Below, one piece after another: positions 24,836 through 34,850 of a stretch of DNA of 64,000 nucleotides. The notes beneath the pieces are model-generated. The model was given only the letters and a program-made list of their open reading frames with translations. It was not told the origin of the DNA and searched no databases. The position numbers and the translations under genes were made by a program. The DNA comes from Seriola aureovittata (lineage: Eukaryota > Chordata > Actinopteri > Carangiformes > Carangidae): the NCBI RefSeq assembly GCF_021018895.1, contig NC_079368.1, positions 2,567,001 through 2,631,000 on the forward strand, in the 5' to 3' direction. Every line of letters begins with the position of its first letter. Position 1 is the stretch's first letter.

Positions 24836-25309
24836 GAAATCAAGTTCATCCACAGTAATACAAAACATTCATTAGTCATAAGGCCATGGCAGGTTTTTTG
24901 AGTCTGACAGTCTGTGTTCATCAGTAATGTCATTATCTTGAACAATGTGAGCTCACCCGCTGAGGATCACAGAGGGCTGGAGATGATTTAACTGCACGAG
25001 GTCTCCATGCTATGAGTGAATGTTGTACTGCACCATTCATTTAATTACTTATTTTCCATTTCCACACTGGAACAAACTCAGGCAACAATTTAGCATTCAA
25101 AGCAGCTGCAGTGTGAGCTGTCTGTTTAAAAGAAAAAGAGTAAAGACGCTTCTTTAGCGTAGACTTTCTGCTTGAAGACAATATGGATTCCAATAAATGT
25201 GTGTCTGTAGAAACTGTGGGAGAAAATATGTTGCTACTCTCATTTTCACCAGATTCACGCGGCCCTGGCTGTTACACATATACAACATTTGCGGGTGTAA
25301 TATTTTAGG
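24836..25309. other. No gene seen
   Basis: AT-rich spacer between two repeats; nothing recognised. Confidence 0.6.
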
Positions 25310-25477
25310 GGCACTCACTCAATCACTAAATGTAGATTCATCCACCACTGAATATAGTCCCCAACAAATGCACCGTTTCCTCCTGTTTGAGTACCATCTG
25401 CTAAAAACTACAATGTCCAGCTGCTTCAGGAAATGACTCAACCTTTTTTTTTTAAATGAAACTGTATACTTGTTAGG
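25310..25477 (+). repeat. Dispersed repeat, family D copy 1
   Basis: Shares with 27670-27860, in order and in the same orientation, AATAGTCC.CAACAAATGCA, TTTCCTCCTGTTTGAGTA, GCTAAAA.CTACA, CAGCTG.TTCAGGAAATGA, a T-run and AAACT.TATA.TTGT. The T-run is about 11 bases here and 27 in copy 2. Confidence 0.8.
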
Positions 25478-27669
25478 TTTAGTATAGGCTATATACATGT
25501 ACATAAACAATACATAAGGGTGTAATTTTTAAGTGTTGGTATATTTTAGGTGGTGGCCACAGGATGCACAGGTTAGAAGACATGCTGTGGCACAGGGCCG
25601 AGGGGTTTTAAGGGTTTTAAGTCTAATTATTCTTGCGGGGGCCTTGAGTTTCTGGGGCCGGTCCTGCTCCCTGACTGCAGTGCTTCTCTCCCTCTCCTCT
25701 GTCTCTTCTTAATCTGCAGCTCTTTACAGCCAAAGCCCTTATCCCCGTATAATCCATTGAATAAAGTTGTTTAGCTCACAGCCTTCATCCGTCCCTCTTT
25801 TTAATCAAGCTAATGGAGGCAGCAGATATTGTATTGATCCCTCTCGCCGCGGTTTTCACAATGAATCGACGACCGCTCCAAGCAGAGAAGCTGCCCCACA
25901 TTTCTTATTTTCCCTTCCCTCTCCCCTCCGTCCGCCTGTCCATCTCCTGATGTTTGAATAAGCACAAAGGGAGAGAAGGTAAACATTCATCACGCCTGCA
26001 TTTTTGCTGCTCAGCTTCACAGATCTCACACCCTGCTTGACTGATGCGTGACCTCTGAGTGGCTGAGCTCTTGACCTGTGAAGAGAAGTCTTATATCTTC
26101 CCGCTGTTAATCTGGAGAGTCGGCTGCAGCCGGCATGAGGGCGGGAGGCCAATTCAAAACTCCTGTAACAAATCAGATGGCGCCCAGCCAAGTGTCATAA
26201 GAAACAGACAGGTAATGACAATTCACTTACTCCCTATGTAAGAATCAATTCTCCCACAATGCACCTGTCATAGAGCCCTCGGTGAGCTGAAGCCATTTCT
26301 TCCTACAGTCTGACACAGTAATTGCATGTTGATTTTTTTTCAAGCTGCTTTTGGGGGGAATTGAGATGCTGAACTTTTTTTCTCTACGTGGAATAAGAGC
26401 CCGACAAGGTGAAAATAAACGAGCCCGTCCACATTTACATGATGCCGCGGATGAGAGAGGCTGTGCACTGCTTTCTATTAAATGGACTGAGATCAAACCA
26501 CATCAGCCCCTGCGCTCTGTGCTCCACTGCAGGCAGCAGACTCAGTCAGTCGGAATCATGGACAGGTTGTTATACCTGACACTGTTCTGGCTCCCCGATG
26601 GTTTCACATTCTGCACCACTGCTTTATATTACCAAGATTAGACGTAGGAATATACATATAGAAGATACATATTTGTATATTCATTACATAAATAATAATA
26701 ATGAAGTGTCTCCAAATAAAACAGGACATTCTGGTATTTAGAGTTTAAATATTATCAGGAAAAACACTGGTGATCATTTGCCCTCTTACATCACTAATGT
26801 CTCTCTGTGTTTGCTGTAACTCAACCAATGCTCACACTGATCCGCAGTCAGCTGGGAGGATGATAAAATCACTTTTAATGTAGAAAAATAAATCATATAT
26901 ATATAGTGGTGAAAACATGGCATATTTTTCAGAAATAAGTGCATGTGTCCAGATAGCAACAAAAAGCGCTGCCAGGAGCAGGCCTCGTCCCCTCAAAAAA
27001 GCATTGTGCGTGTGTTTTCGTTTCTATGGCAACAATACCTAGACAAAATATCACCACCGCCATTCAGTTTCTGGCCGATCTGCCCCCACAGCTGGGCTTT
27101 TCTGGCTCTTTCGTTGTAGTTTCTATCCGACATATAATAAAAACACGTTTCTTATTTTCTTGGTTACCAGGGTGACGAGTCTTGCCTCATCTGATTGGTT
27201 GGCTGAAAAAGAGCTGCAGTGACGACACCAGCGCCTTTCTGAAAAACATCAGAGATTTTCAACTAGAAGCGCTCGTGGCGGCTGCATGAAGAGGGGCGTT
27301 CTGGGAAAAAGACGCAGAGTACAGTGATTTTCCTCAAGGTGGCCGTGTACGCTCTGTACTATTGAAAAAGATGCTGGCACAAAGAGCTACATGGACGCAC
27401 ACCCTGAGAGAGAGAAAGCCAAAGTTTGACATATCTAATTCCATTTTGCCACAGAAACAGTGACATGAACCTAGAATGAAGCACTTTAGCTGAGGTTGTG
27501 CTTTGGTTTGTGTTCCCAAACAACTTTTCATTTAAATTAGCATAAATCAGTTCCTTTTAGGATGAACTGGGATCTGGGGTCACCCAGACATCCCTCAGAC
27601 GTGTTCCTTCGTAACCATGTGGTTTATTTTGACTCACACACAACTTCCTTCTGCTGCTGCTGCTGCTGG
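25478..27669. other. No gene seen; candidate noncoding block at 25.65-26.55 kb
   Basis: The part 25650-26560 is non-repetitive and fairly GC-balanced, with CCCGTATAATCC, GATCCCTCTCGCCGCGG and GGCTGCAGCCGGCATGAG. It could be conserved noncoding sequence. Open frames of up to 111 codons (minus strand, 25856-26191) show no family features. 26640-27330 is AT-rich spacer. Confidence 0.4.
27651..27668 (+). repeat. (CTG)6 microsatellite
   Basis: Six perfect CTG units immediately before family D copy 2. Confidence 0.95.
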
Positions 27670-27805
27670 AACTACTCACTAGAGACACCCAATATGTGGA
27701 TTTATCCGCTGCTGAAAATAGTCCTCAACAAATGCATGATTTCCTCCTGTTTGAGTAACGGTTGCTAAAATCTACAGTGAGCAGCTGTTTCAGGAAATGA
27801 CAGAA

Positions 27806-27837
<32 letters not shown>

Positions 27838-27860
27838 TAAAACTATATATTTGTGAGATG
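27670..27860 (+). repeat. Dispersed repeat, family D copy 2
   Basis: Second copy of family D, 2.4 kb downstream of copy 1 in the same orientation. It contains a T27 run (27807-27833) and is followed at 27861-27885 by a T25 run. The paired T-runs could mean a tail-mediated duplication or slippage. Confidence 0.8.
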
Positions 27861-27885
27861 TTTTTTTTTTTTTTTTTTTTTTTTT

Positions 27886-28994
27886 CTATACGATTCACTA
27901 CATCTCCAGTAGCAGCAAATAGGCCCCGGGCTGAGAGCCACTGACTGAGACTGAGCGTTGAGACATTGCCAGCCACATCCTTTAAGATGAACCTGCTGCA
28001 TTACATCAGGTAGAAGAGGACCATGATCTATCATATCATAGACATCATTTAAAATGACAATAAATAAGAAATTATACATGTTGAAGAGAACTGCTCCATT
28101 AATTAGAAATGGTTTTATCTGTTTGAACAAAGTGCCAAATACTATCTGAGATATTTCTCTCCATTCACTTTATCACCCGACACGGCCACACAGCCGTGTC
28201 GGTTTTGCTTTGCAGGCAGACTGCAGCATACTTCTTTGGACTTAAGGTTATGTTTGAGATGATATATCTAAGTCCCTCTCTCCGAGTTACTTTCCTTAAA
28301 GACTGATAATGATTCTTGGCCTCTATTATCATTTAAGAGAGATCAAAGAGCAAAATTAGTCCCATTTTTCCCCTTAAAGTGACATAAGTGTTGACCTGGG
28401 AGAATCCCCGCCAGGCCTGCCAGAAATCATCAGGGAAGTAATGTTCAATTATGCACACCATTTGTTGTATTCCACTGGGCCAAATTAGAGTGGGAGGTTA
28501 AGGTGAGACAGAGGGTATCCCCATCACTTTGGTATCACTGTCCTAAAAGGCATTGACCCCTCACTCAGGTTAGTGCAGAGAAACACATTCAGAGTCATAA
28601 CTCACCTCAGCAAGAAATATCTCACCATGTGTTAGCTTTCCACTTTCTAACAGCCCCCTCCAAAGACTGTCACTTTACTGTAATATGAATACAAGTTTCT
28701 TTGAAACTAAAGCAAAAGCCTTTCTAAATTAACATTATTGACTGAGGTGCAATTAAGTGCTTGTGTAATGGTTAATGGAAGGTTAATGTTAAAGTCTCGA
28801 GATAAGGTGTGGGGCTTAAAACACAGTTATTGATTCCATGGCTCTCAGGGTGATTTCAGATGTGATCAGATAAATGCTTTTGTACACATTTTCACCAATA
28901 TATTCACTTTTGGCTGCTGCCATTCTGTTCGATCAGTGTGTAGTCTCATCAGTTTTATGGCAGATTATATAACCTATGATCATCCATATATAAT
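27886..28994. other. No gene seen; hairpin and candidate noncoding block
   Basis: A perfect hairpin lies at 28177-28202 (listed). The part 28370-28800 is repeat-free, with words such as GGGAGAATCCCCGCCAGGCC and TTCAATTATGCACACC, resembling conserved noncoding sequence. No coding frame. Confidence 0.4.
28177..28202. other. Perfect 10-bp stem hairpin
   Basis: CCGACACGGC (28177-28186), loop CACACA, then GCCGTGTCGG (28193-28202). The GC-rich stem stands out from AT-rich flanks. A TTTT run follows, so it superficially resembles an intrinsic terminator, but that mechanism does not apply to a vertebrate polymerase II context. Confidence 0.9.
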
Positions 28995-29213
28995 TAATAC
29001 AGCGATGATGTATTTTTGTTAGTTAGCATCACCCTGATTCCCTCCATCAAAAGCCAATGGAATTTTTCCGTTGTTTTTTGGATTATTACCGAAAATAAAC
29101 TGTGTGAAAAACAACAGTTTATAATACTGACATGTATTGTTTAGCAGGGTAATCATCACTAATGAACACCACTTTATGATGTTTGAAGCCTAAATACAAT
29201 CACCAGAATTTGA
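28995..29213 (+). repeat. Dispersed repeat, family B copy 2
   Basis: Plus-strand counterpart of the copy at 9617-9830. It ends about 6 bases before the hAT-like element that follows, so the second element may have inserted at or near its edge. Confidence 0.8.
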
Positions 29214-29218
29214 TAATT

Positions 29219-29611
29219 CTAGGGGTTTTCAAAGTCTGAGACTGTGGGCCTCCCCTCAGACCAACCTTGGAAAAATGCGCCCCCTCACCTCACCTTTATT
29301 TACTTGTTTTGTTTTTCGCTCACTTGAGCCAAGAGCCTAATACTGCTGTTTGACACAACTTGAGACTAAACCAAATACAGCCTAAGTCTTTTATTCATTT
29401 CTGACTCTGGGAAAAACAGTAAAATTCCCCCAAACCACTGTATCTCTGAACCATCTCTGTAACCAAATCACACACATTTAGGCTCATTTACGTGATCTCC
29501 TTATGATAACTAATGCAATAACATAACTCATAACTCATTCACTGAGCCTTCCCTGAAACAGTTTGGAGCCCCCCCCTGCTGAGGCCCGCCTCCCACTTTG
29601 AAAAACCTCTG
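29219..29611. mobile_element. Nonautonomous hAT-like element (MITE)
   Basis: The left end reads AGGGGTTTTCAAAGTCTGAG...GGGCCTC. The right end, read on the minus strand, is CAGAGGTTTTTCAAAGTGGG...GGGCCTC. Inverted ends of the form CAGRGGTTTTCAAAGT are typical of hAT elements. Length is about 390 bp with no transposase. I see no clean 8-bp target-site duplication, so the ends have decayed or the call of the first base is off by one or two. Confidence 0.7.
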
Positions 29612-29747
29612 CTTTAGACTAATCCCGTATCTCTTAACAAATGTTGCTCATGTGTGACAGGGTTAAGGTTTGGTACAATGAAGTAAAAACAATAATCGTG
29701 ATCCACACTGAATGACAACCCCGCTCAGACTAAACAGCAACTGCCTG

Positions 29748-29805
<58 letters not shown>

Positions 29806-31930
29806 CCCAGCGAGCTCCACGTGTTTATGTCTCTGATGTTTCTAAATGTCTGGGTGTCAGTGTGAGTTCAGTCCGACCGCACTTTCAGATGTGTTGAGAG
29901 AATCGTCAGAGACAACCCAGCATCACACCCTCACTCAGTCACTACACTAAGTAACAGTGTTCCGCACCCAGGTAGAAAACAATATGGAAGTCCATGAGAA
30001 ACAATACGAGGCATGTGACAGGCAGGGCCGACTGACTGAACCAGCTGCAGCAAAAAAAAAAAAGAAAAGTCTGAATAAGGTCCTTTAAGCACTGAGTCAC
30101 TTTGAAAGGCACTTTGACAAAGCTTCTCCTTTGAAAATCCCTTTCTCTCGTCTCACATCTGAGAGAATCATTGTCAGTGTTACAGGCGGCACAGAGGTGA
30201 AAAGGCATTCAAGAACCTTTCAGAATTACCTTGGTTGTCCAGGAGAGTTTCACTGTTCCCTTTTTTAAGAAGTGAGGTGAACCTCTGAGGCACAAAATTG
30301 ATTTAGAGTGAGAGCATCATATTGAGTTGAAATATAATAGGTGTCTGAATGCTGCTTTAGGGTGAGAATTGATTGAAAGAGAATGAGATAACGTTTTCCC
30401 AATTCAGAAAGCTCTGATTGAAGAAAGAAATCCTTCAAGATATCTTATGTGTGATTATCGTGCTACAAGGAAATACAAACTCTGATGTTACACATCTTGT
30501 AGGTTGTACATTTGTGCTTCAAAAAACTGGAGGGGTTGTGTGAGATCCATTGATGATATCAAAAGAGCACCCACCGTTGAGAGCATCTATTCTGAACCCA
30601 GAGCTAAGGTGGACAAAAAGCAGTGGCATCAATTCAGCAAGATTAAAAGAAAACCTACTGTACTATTGAGTGCATCAATTCTGGAGTACAAAAGAGGTAG
30701 GTAAGTGTCGAGATGAGGAGAGGGCTGGCTCTAGTCTCTACATAACCTCCTGCCCTGACACAAAGCAGTGATTTGAACCTCTCAGAGCAGCCGCATACAT
30801 ACAGATAGGCCTGTCTGCATACTAATTCCAGGGAGATACAATTTGAAACACTAAAACCCTCAATGTCACATGCAAATCATGTCTCTGTTTAATTCCACAG
30901 ACACAAACTGTCAAATACGGCAGTGATCAGCCTACAGGAAGCGTGACCGCAGTGCTGATTAAAGAGAGCACAGGGTTAAAGACACAGCGCCTCACAAATC
31001 CTGTTCCCGTCCCTTCAAAATATGCTGTTTGATTAAAGAAAACTGCACCTCATGTCCGGTTGAGACGTAGCAGGCCGGCTTAAATGAGGATATTCTTCAG
31101 CTAAGGAGTGCGGGCACGGTGTAATCGTGGAAAACATGTTCCAATATATTCTCAAATGCAAGTGAGGGAGGAGAGCGTCAAGTGACTTTACTGCCAACTT
31201 TCCCTTACAAATTAATTTTTCTCCTACAGGTAGATGGGAACGGTAGAACAGTAAGGAAATGTTCATACAATGTCATCTCAAGAACACTTACTCATTCAGT
31301 GTGGGAACTGGATCATCCTCCATTTCTTTTTTCTCCTTTATTTTGGGATCACTAGAGAGCAAAAATTATTAGGCTTTAAGTAACTAGTCAAACTAGTAGT
31401 AGACCGTAGTCGTCATTACTGTCAAAATGAACATATGTATGTTCAACTGGGGTAATAGAAGAGACAAATACAACATGAATCATTTGTCCCAGTGCTTCAA
31501 AGGACCTGTGTTTACAGGCAAGGCAGGATGACGCTGTTATTTCTCTGCGGTGAGAAGCTTGACTTTCACACTGTTTACATTCAGGCTTCATTCTCTTAAG
31601 CTACATGCTAATTCCCTTATCACACTCAGTCGTGTCTCTTCCTTGTATTTTGGTCCCTCCCACTGAGGACGCCAGTAGGGATGCAAGGAAAAGATGCAAG
31701 GAGAGAGGAAACAAGGAAACCTTTTTTGTGTTCCTGATGTCAGCAGCACATCTGGATCAGCTGTCAGTTGCCTTTTCAGTGGTGACTTTTGCTGGTTTGT
31801 GAGTTTGTATTTGCATGAATGCAAACAGTGACCTCTGCCAGCACAGTGTTTTATGTTATCTCTCTTCATGTTTTCCCAAATTAACAAACAGGTGCACATT
31901 TATTACAAATCTGTATTATTGTGTATTTAC
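29612..31930. other. No gene seen; microsatellite and unique sequence
   Basis: Contains the long GT run at 29749-29803 and an A-run near 30052. 30290-31300 is free of visible repeats. Open frames are at most 103 codons, without features. Confidence 0.55.
29749..29803 (+). repeat. (TG)27 microsatellite
   Basis: 55 bases of uninterrupted TG. Its TGTGTG character produces a Cys-Val repeat in one frame, which is not a real protein. Confidence 0.99.
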
Positions 31931-32060
31931 TAGGGCTGTAATGGTACGTAAAACTCACATTTCGGTACATACCTCAGTTTTGAATTCATGGTTCGGTATG
32001 TTTTCAGTACAGTGAAAAAAAAAGACATTAAAAACATTTCTTTTAATCTATTATGAATTT
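31931..32060 (+). mobile_element. hAT-like terminal fragment (TAGGGCTGTAATGGTACG end)
   Basis: Starts TAGGGCTGTAATGGTACG and goes on with CATTTCGGTACATACCTCAG and GGTTCGGTATG. The repeated TTCGGTA words are characteristic of a fish hAT-type family. No transposase frame. A right end may be at 33100-33137, read on the minus strand as GTAGAGATGAAACGGTTCCC, which would give an element of about 1.2 kb, but that pairing is uncertain. Confidence 0.6.
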
Positions 32061-32360
32061 AACTTGTGAACATAAATGTGTCATTGTAACCCAGTGGTAA
32101 ACTTAAAGTGCTTCAGAAGGTTACCAAATAAACAAGAAATAAATTATGTAATCATAAAATAAAAATCCATTAAACTGCAGCATGTACAAAATTATTGATA
32201 CATTCACTCTACTCTTGGTCTGAAAGATTCATGTATCCGCAGAGAGGTCAGCTGTTTCTCCAACAGGTTCGTCAGTGAGCTCGCCAGCTGGTCAGAAGTC
32301 TGGACCCAGACAAACAGCATACAGCATGAAATCATTTCATAAAGTGAGTTTGTATTTAAA

Positions 32361-32445
32361 CTAGGAATCGACCAATATGTTTTTTTTCATACCAATTATT
32401 GGAAAATGCAGAATATTGACCAGGCTTATAATCGGTCGATGGCTA
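32361..32445 (+). repeat. Fragment of a CGACCAATAT/ATCGGTCGAT repeat
   Basis: The segment runs from CTAGGAATCGACCAATATG to AATCGGTCGATGG, with ACCAATTATTGG inside. I recognise these words from memory as belonging to a dispersed fish repeat. It lies inside the possible 31931-33137 element. Confidence 0.5.
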
Positions 32446-32560
32446 ATTTAAACTTTAAAATAATAACGTAGCCAACACATCTGTGTCACAGATGTGGACC
32501 AGGGACATATAATAGTACTGAGCTTGCTGTTGCACGCCCACTTTGTGAACAAGGGAAATG

Positions 32561-32610
32561 TATTATTATTATTATTATAATTATTGTTATTATCATTGTT
32601 ATTGTTATTG
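32561..32610 (+). repeat. Imperfect (ATT/GTT)n microsatellite
   Basis: TTA/TTG/ATC triplet run, about 50 bases with several interruptions. Confidence 0.95.
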
Positions 32611-33099
32611 TGACGTCTTTCAGAGCACACACAGGTAAACACACCTGTCACTGTCCCAGCACGGTGCTGTTAAACCAGAAACACTGCAGCTACACTATGG
32701 ATGAAAGAGTGAGCTGCAGCCCTGACATAAGTTTCAAAAACACACCAATCACCAATCGAAGCGTCTCACACCGAGCTTACTCTTTCTCTCTGTGTGCATG
32801 TGACATCGCTCTGAACAGAAAGGCAAACTCCTCTGGCAGAGTAAAAGCAGTCTATCGCCTTTTTGGTGGGCTTACTTGCCTTAAGAAACCTGCCTATACC
32901 CGCTAACTTTGGTGTTAAAAGGTATTAACTGACACAAAACAAATGCACGTTGCTCGGCACACATGTGTCTGGGAGACTGTTGCTGGTTGATGCTGTACAG
33001 AACCTAATTTGAGTCAAATTAACCACAGCAATTAACCATGATAATAAATGGTTATTGTTATAATTTAGACATAAATGGTAATAAACAGGCATTGGCACT
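32611..33099. other. No gene seen
   Basis: Sequence internal to, or between, the hAT-like fragments. A 98-codon frame at 32610-32906 shows no transposase features. Confidence 0.5.
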
Positions 33100-33137
33100 G
33101 TGATATAGCGTGAAACTGGGAACCGTTTCATCTCTAC
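33100..33137 (-). mobile_element. Possible hAT-like right end
   Basis: On the minus strand it reads GTAGAGATGAAACGGTTCCC, then AGTTTCACGCTATATCACAG, a pattern close to TAGGGATG-type element ends that carry ACGGTT and TTTCACG words. It could close the element begun at 31931 or belong to another. Confidence 0.4.
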
Positions 33138-33942
33138 AAACACTTTGGTCAGTGTTTCCTTGTGCAGTTTTAATAAATACATGTTACTGTAATGTCTGAA
33201 TTTTCACTCAATGAAATAATATAAGTCAATTGAAAAGACAGTACAATCAGATCTTTTTTTTTTGTTTTGTTTTTGTTTTTTGTTCTTTTTTTACATAAAA
33301 ATCATTTAAGAGGAGATTTGAGGGGTGACCATTGTTCCGACCATTAATGATTCTAATGTAAAAATAGAATAATAGTAATGACAACTGCCTGAAAATCAAA
33401 TGAGTGGATTTTCATTCAGTCAGAGAGCTGGAAAGGAAGAATAAGACCGAGACAAAGAGAAGGAAAAAGAATATTAGAGATGAGAACATGGGAAAAAAAT
33501 CCACTTATTTCCTGGGGACCAGAGAAGGATGCAGAAGTCACTATAATCACGGCAAGTACACTGCTAACTACAAATCACAAGCCCTCATTCATCCTTTGCT
33601 TTGGTTACTGTCCTCCGGACAATATGGTCAATCCCTCTCTGTTACGTGCCGTCCCATGAATTTAGTCCCATTGTGGGGAGAGAAGCAGAACCAATCAAAC
33701 CCCAGTAACCAGCAATCAGTCTGGGACCCTTGAGCCAGGGCATCCCATGTGCCCCTGCAACCCGAAAAAAGCCACACGCCTGGTTAAATCAGGATCCTCT
33801 GGAGTTGGGCCGTGCAGCATGACAAAACGGTGGAGGGGATGCAGCCATCACAGACACCTTCCAGCGGATACATTTAACTTCTGTCACTTGCACCTCAATG
33901 CACAATCAATTCCAGCCTTTCCCCCTTAATGCTAACACCTTG

Positions 33943-33990
33943 GTCTGAGACCATTTTCCCATACAAGTGAATGGGAAAGTGGTCTCAGAC
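33943..33990. repeat. Near-perfect 20-bp inverted repeat (MITE-like hairpin)
   Basis: The left arm GTCTGAGACCATTTTCCCAT (33943-33962) and the right arm 33971-33990 are reverse complements except for one position, which would be a G-U pair in RNA. They are separated by the 8-base loop ACAAGTGA. CTTTTGGACCCC follows. The word GTCTGAGACCA recurs in short inverted-repeat elements of fish genomes, so this is probably the relic of a miniature element. A hairpin RNA is an alternative. Confidence 0.85.
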
Positions 33991-34023
33991 TTTTGGACCC
34001 CTCTGAACCTATATGAAAAGAAA

Positions 34024-34025
<2 letters not shown>

Positions 34026-34054
<29 letters not shown>
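34026..34054 (+). repeat. (TA)n microsatellite
   Basis: 29 bases of alternating AT. Confidence 0.98.
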
Positions 34055-34057
<3 letters not shown>

Positions 34058-34740
34058 AAGACAGCAGTGCTCATTTTAGCAGGCTCTTTTGGACTGTCAC
34101 ACTTTCACTCAGAGAGAGTATGGAATGTAAATTGTGCTTTTTGATGTTGGTTTTCACAACTGTTTTGAAAGCTATTGATTTTATGTCTTGGACTGTGAGC
34201 TAGATGAATGCTCCTTTTCATTGATTCTTTTGATTTGAAACTAATTGCCAAAAATAGACATTTAAAGGAAGTCAACAAGAGTGGGGCACTTACAGAACAT
34301 ATGATCAACTAAACCATGGGTTGCTGAGATGCAATTACACCTAATAAATGGCTGTGTGAAGTGCCCAGTTTCAAGTCCTTATCGCCACTATTGCAATGCC
34401 TCTACTGCAGCAATACTGCTGATCAAAACCTTTGGGACTTTTGTTTTTTTTTTAATCTTTCCAAGGCTCAGAAAAATTTAAACCTATTCTCACAGCCATT
34501 AACTATTTTTCCTTCCTGAAGGGGTATTTCCAAAATGTCAGCAAAAGTAAGAACGAATAACTGTGGTTCCTTTTGATAAATTAATTTCCACTGTGCAAAT
34601 CCGAAAATCTTTTTGCTGCATTTGATTATTTGCTTGTCCACAAAACCCATATAAATAGATGTAGATGTAGATATATATTATAACTTTTATGTATATATTC
34701 TTTTTTAATGATAAAGCTGTGCTGTGAATAACTGGGTTTT

Positions 34741-34850
34741 TAATTGAGCCAAAAGATATCTACTAAGTATTATGATGATTGGACAAATGGTTACTGAGTT
34801 ATGACCAATATTGGCTAAGCCCCTTCGGGTTAGAACCCTAATAAAAGACC
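34741..34850 (-). repeat. Dispersed repeat, family E fragment
   Basis: AGATATCTACTAAGTATTATGATGATTGGACAAATGGTTACTGAGTTATGACC-type order is the reverse complement of the 58000-58080 part of the tandem family E block; shared words include ATGATGATT.GACAAATGG and GAGTTATG.CC. Only about 110 bases are present. Confidence 0.75.

Larger units (their letters stand above)
33138..34740. other. No gene seen; T-rich tract, hairpin and (TA)n
   Basis: A T-rich stretch lies at 33252-33294. 33390-33930 is unremarkable unique sequence. A hairpin at 33943-33990 and a TA run at 34026-34054 are listed separately. Confidence 0.55.

Noticed and set aside
27651..27668. CTG repeat as part of a coding polyglutamine or polyleucine tract
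   Set aside because: Only six units, no gene around it, adjoining a dispersed repeat.
28177..28206. Bacterial-style terminator (GC stem plus TTTT)
   Set aside because: The window is vertebrate nuclear DNA without operons, so this signal has no meaning here.
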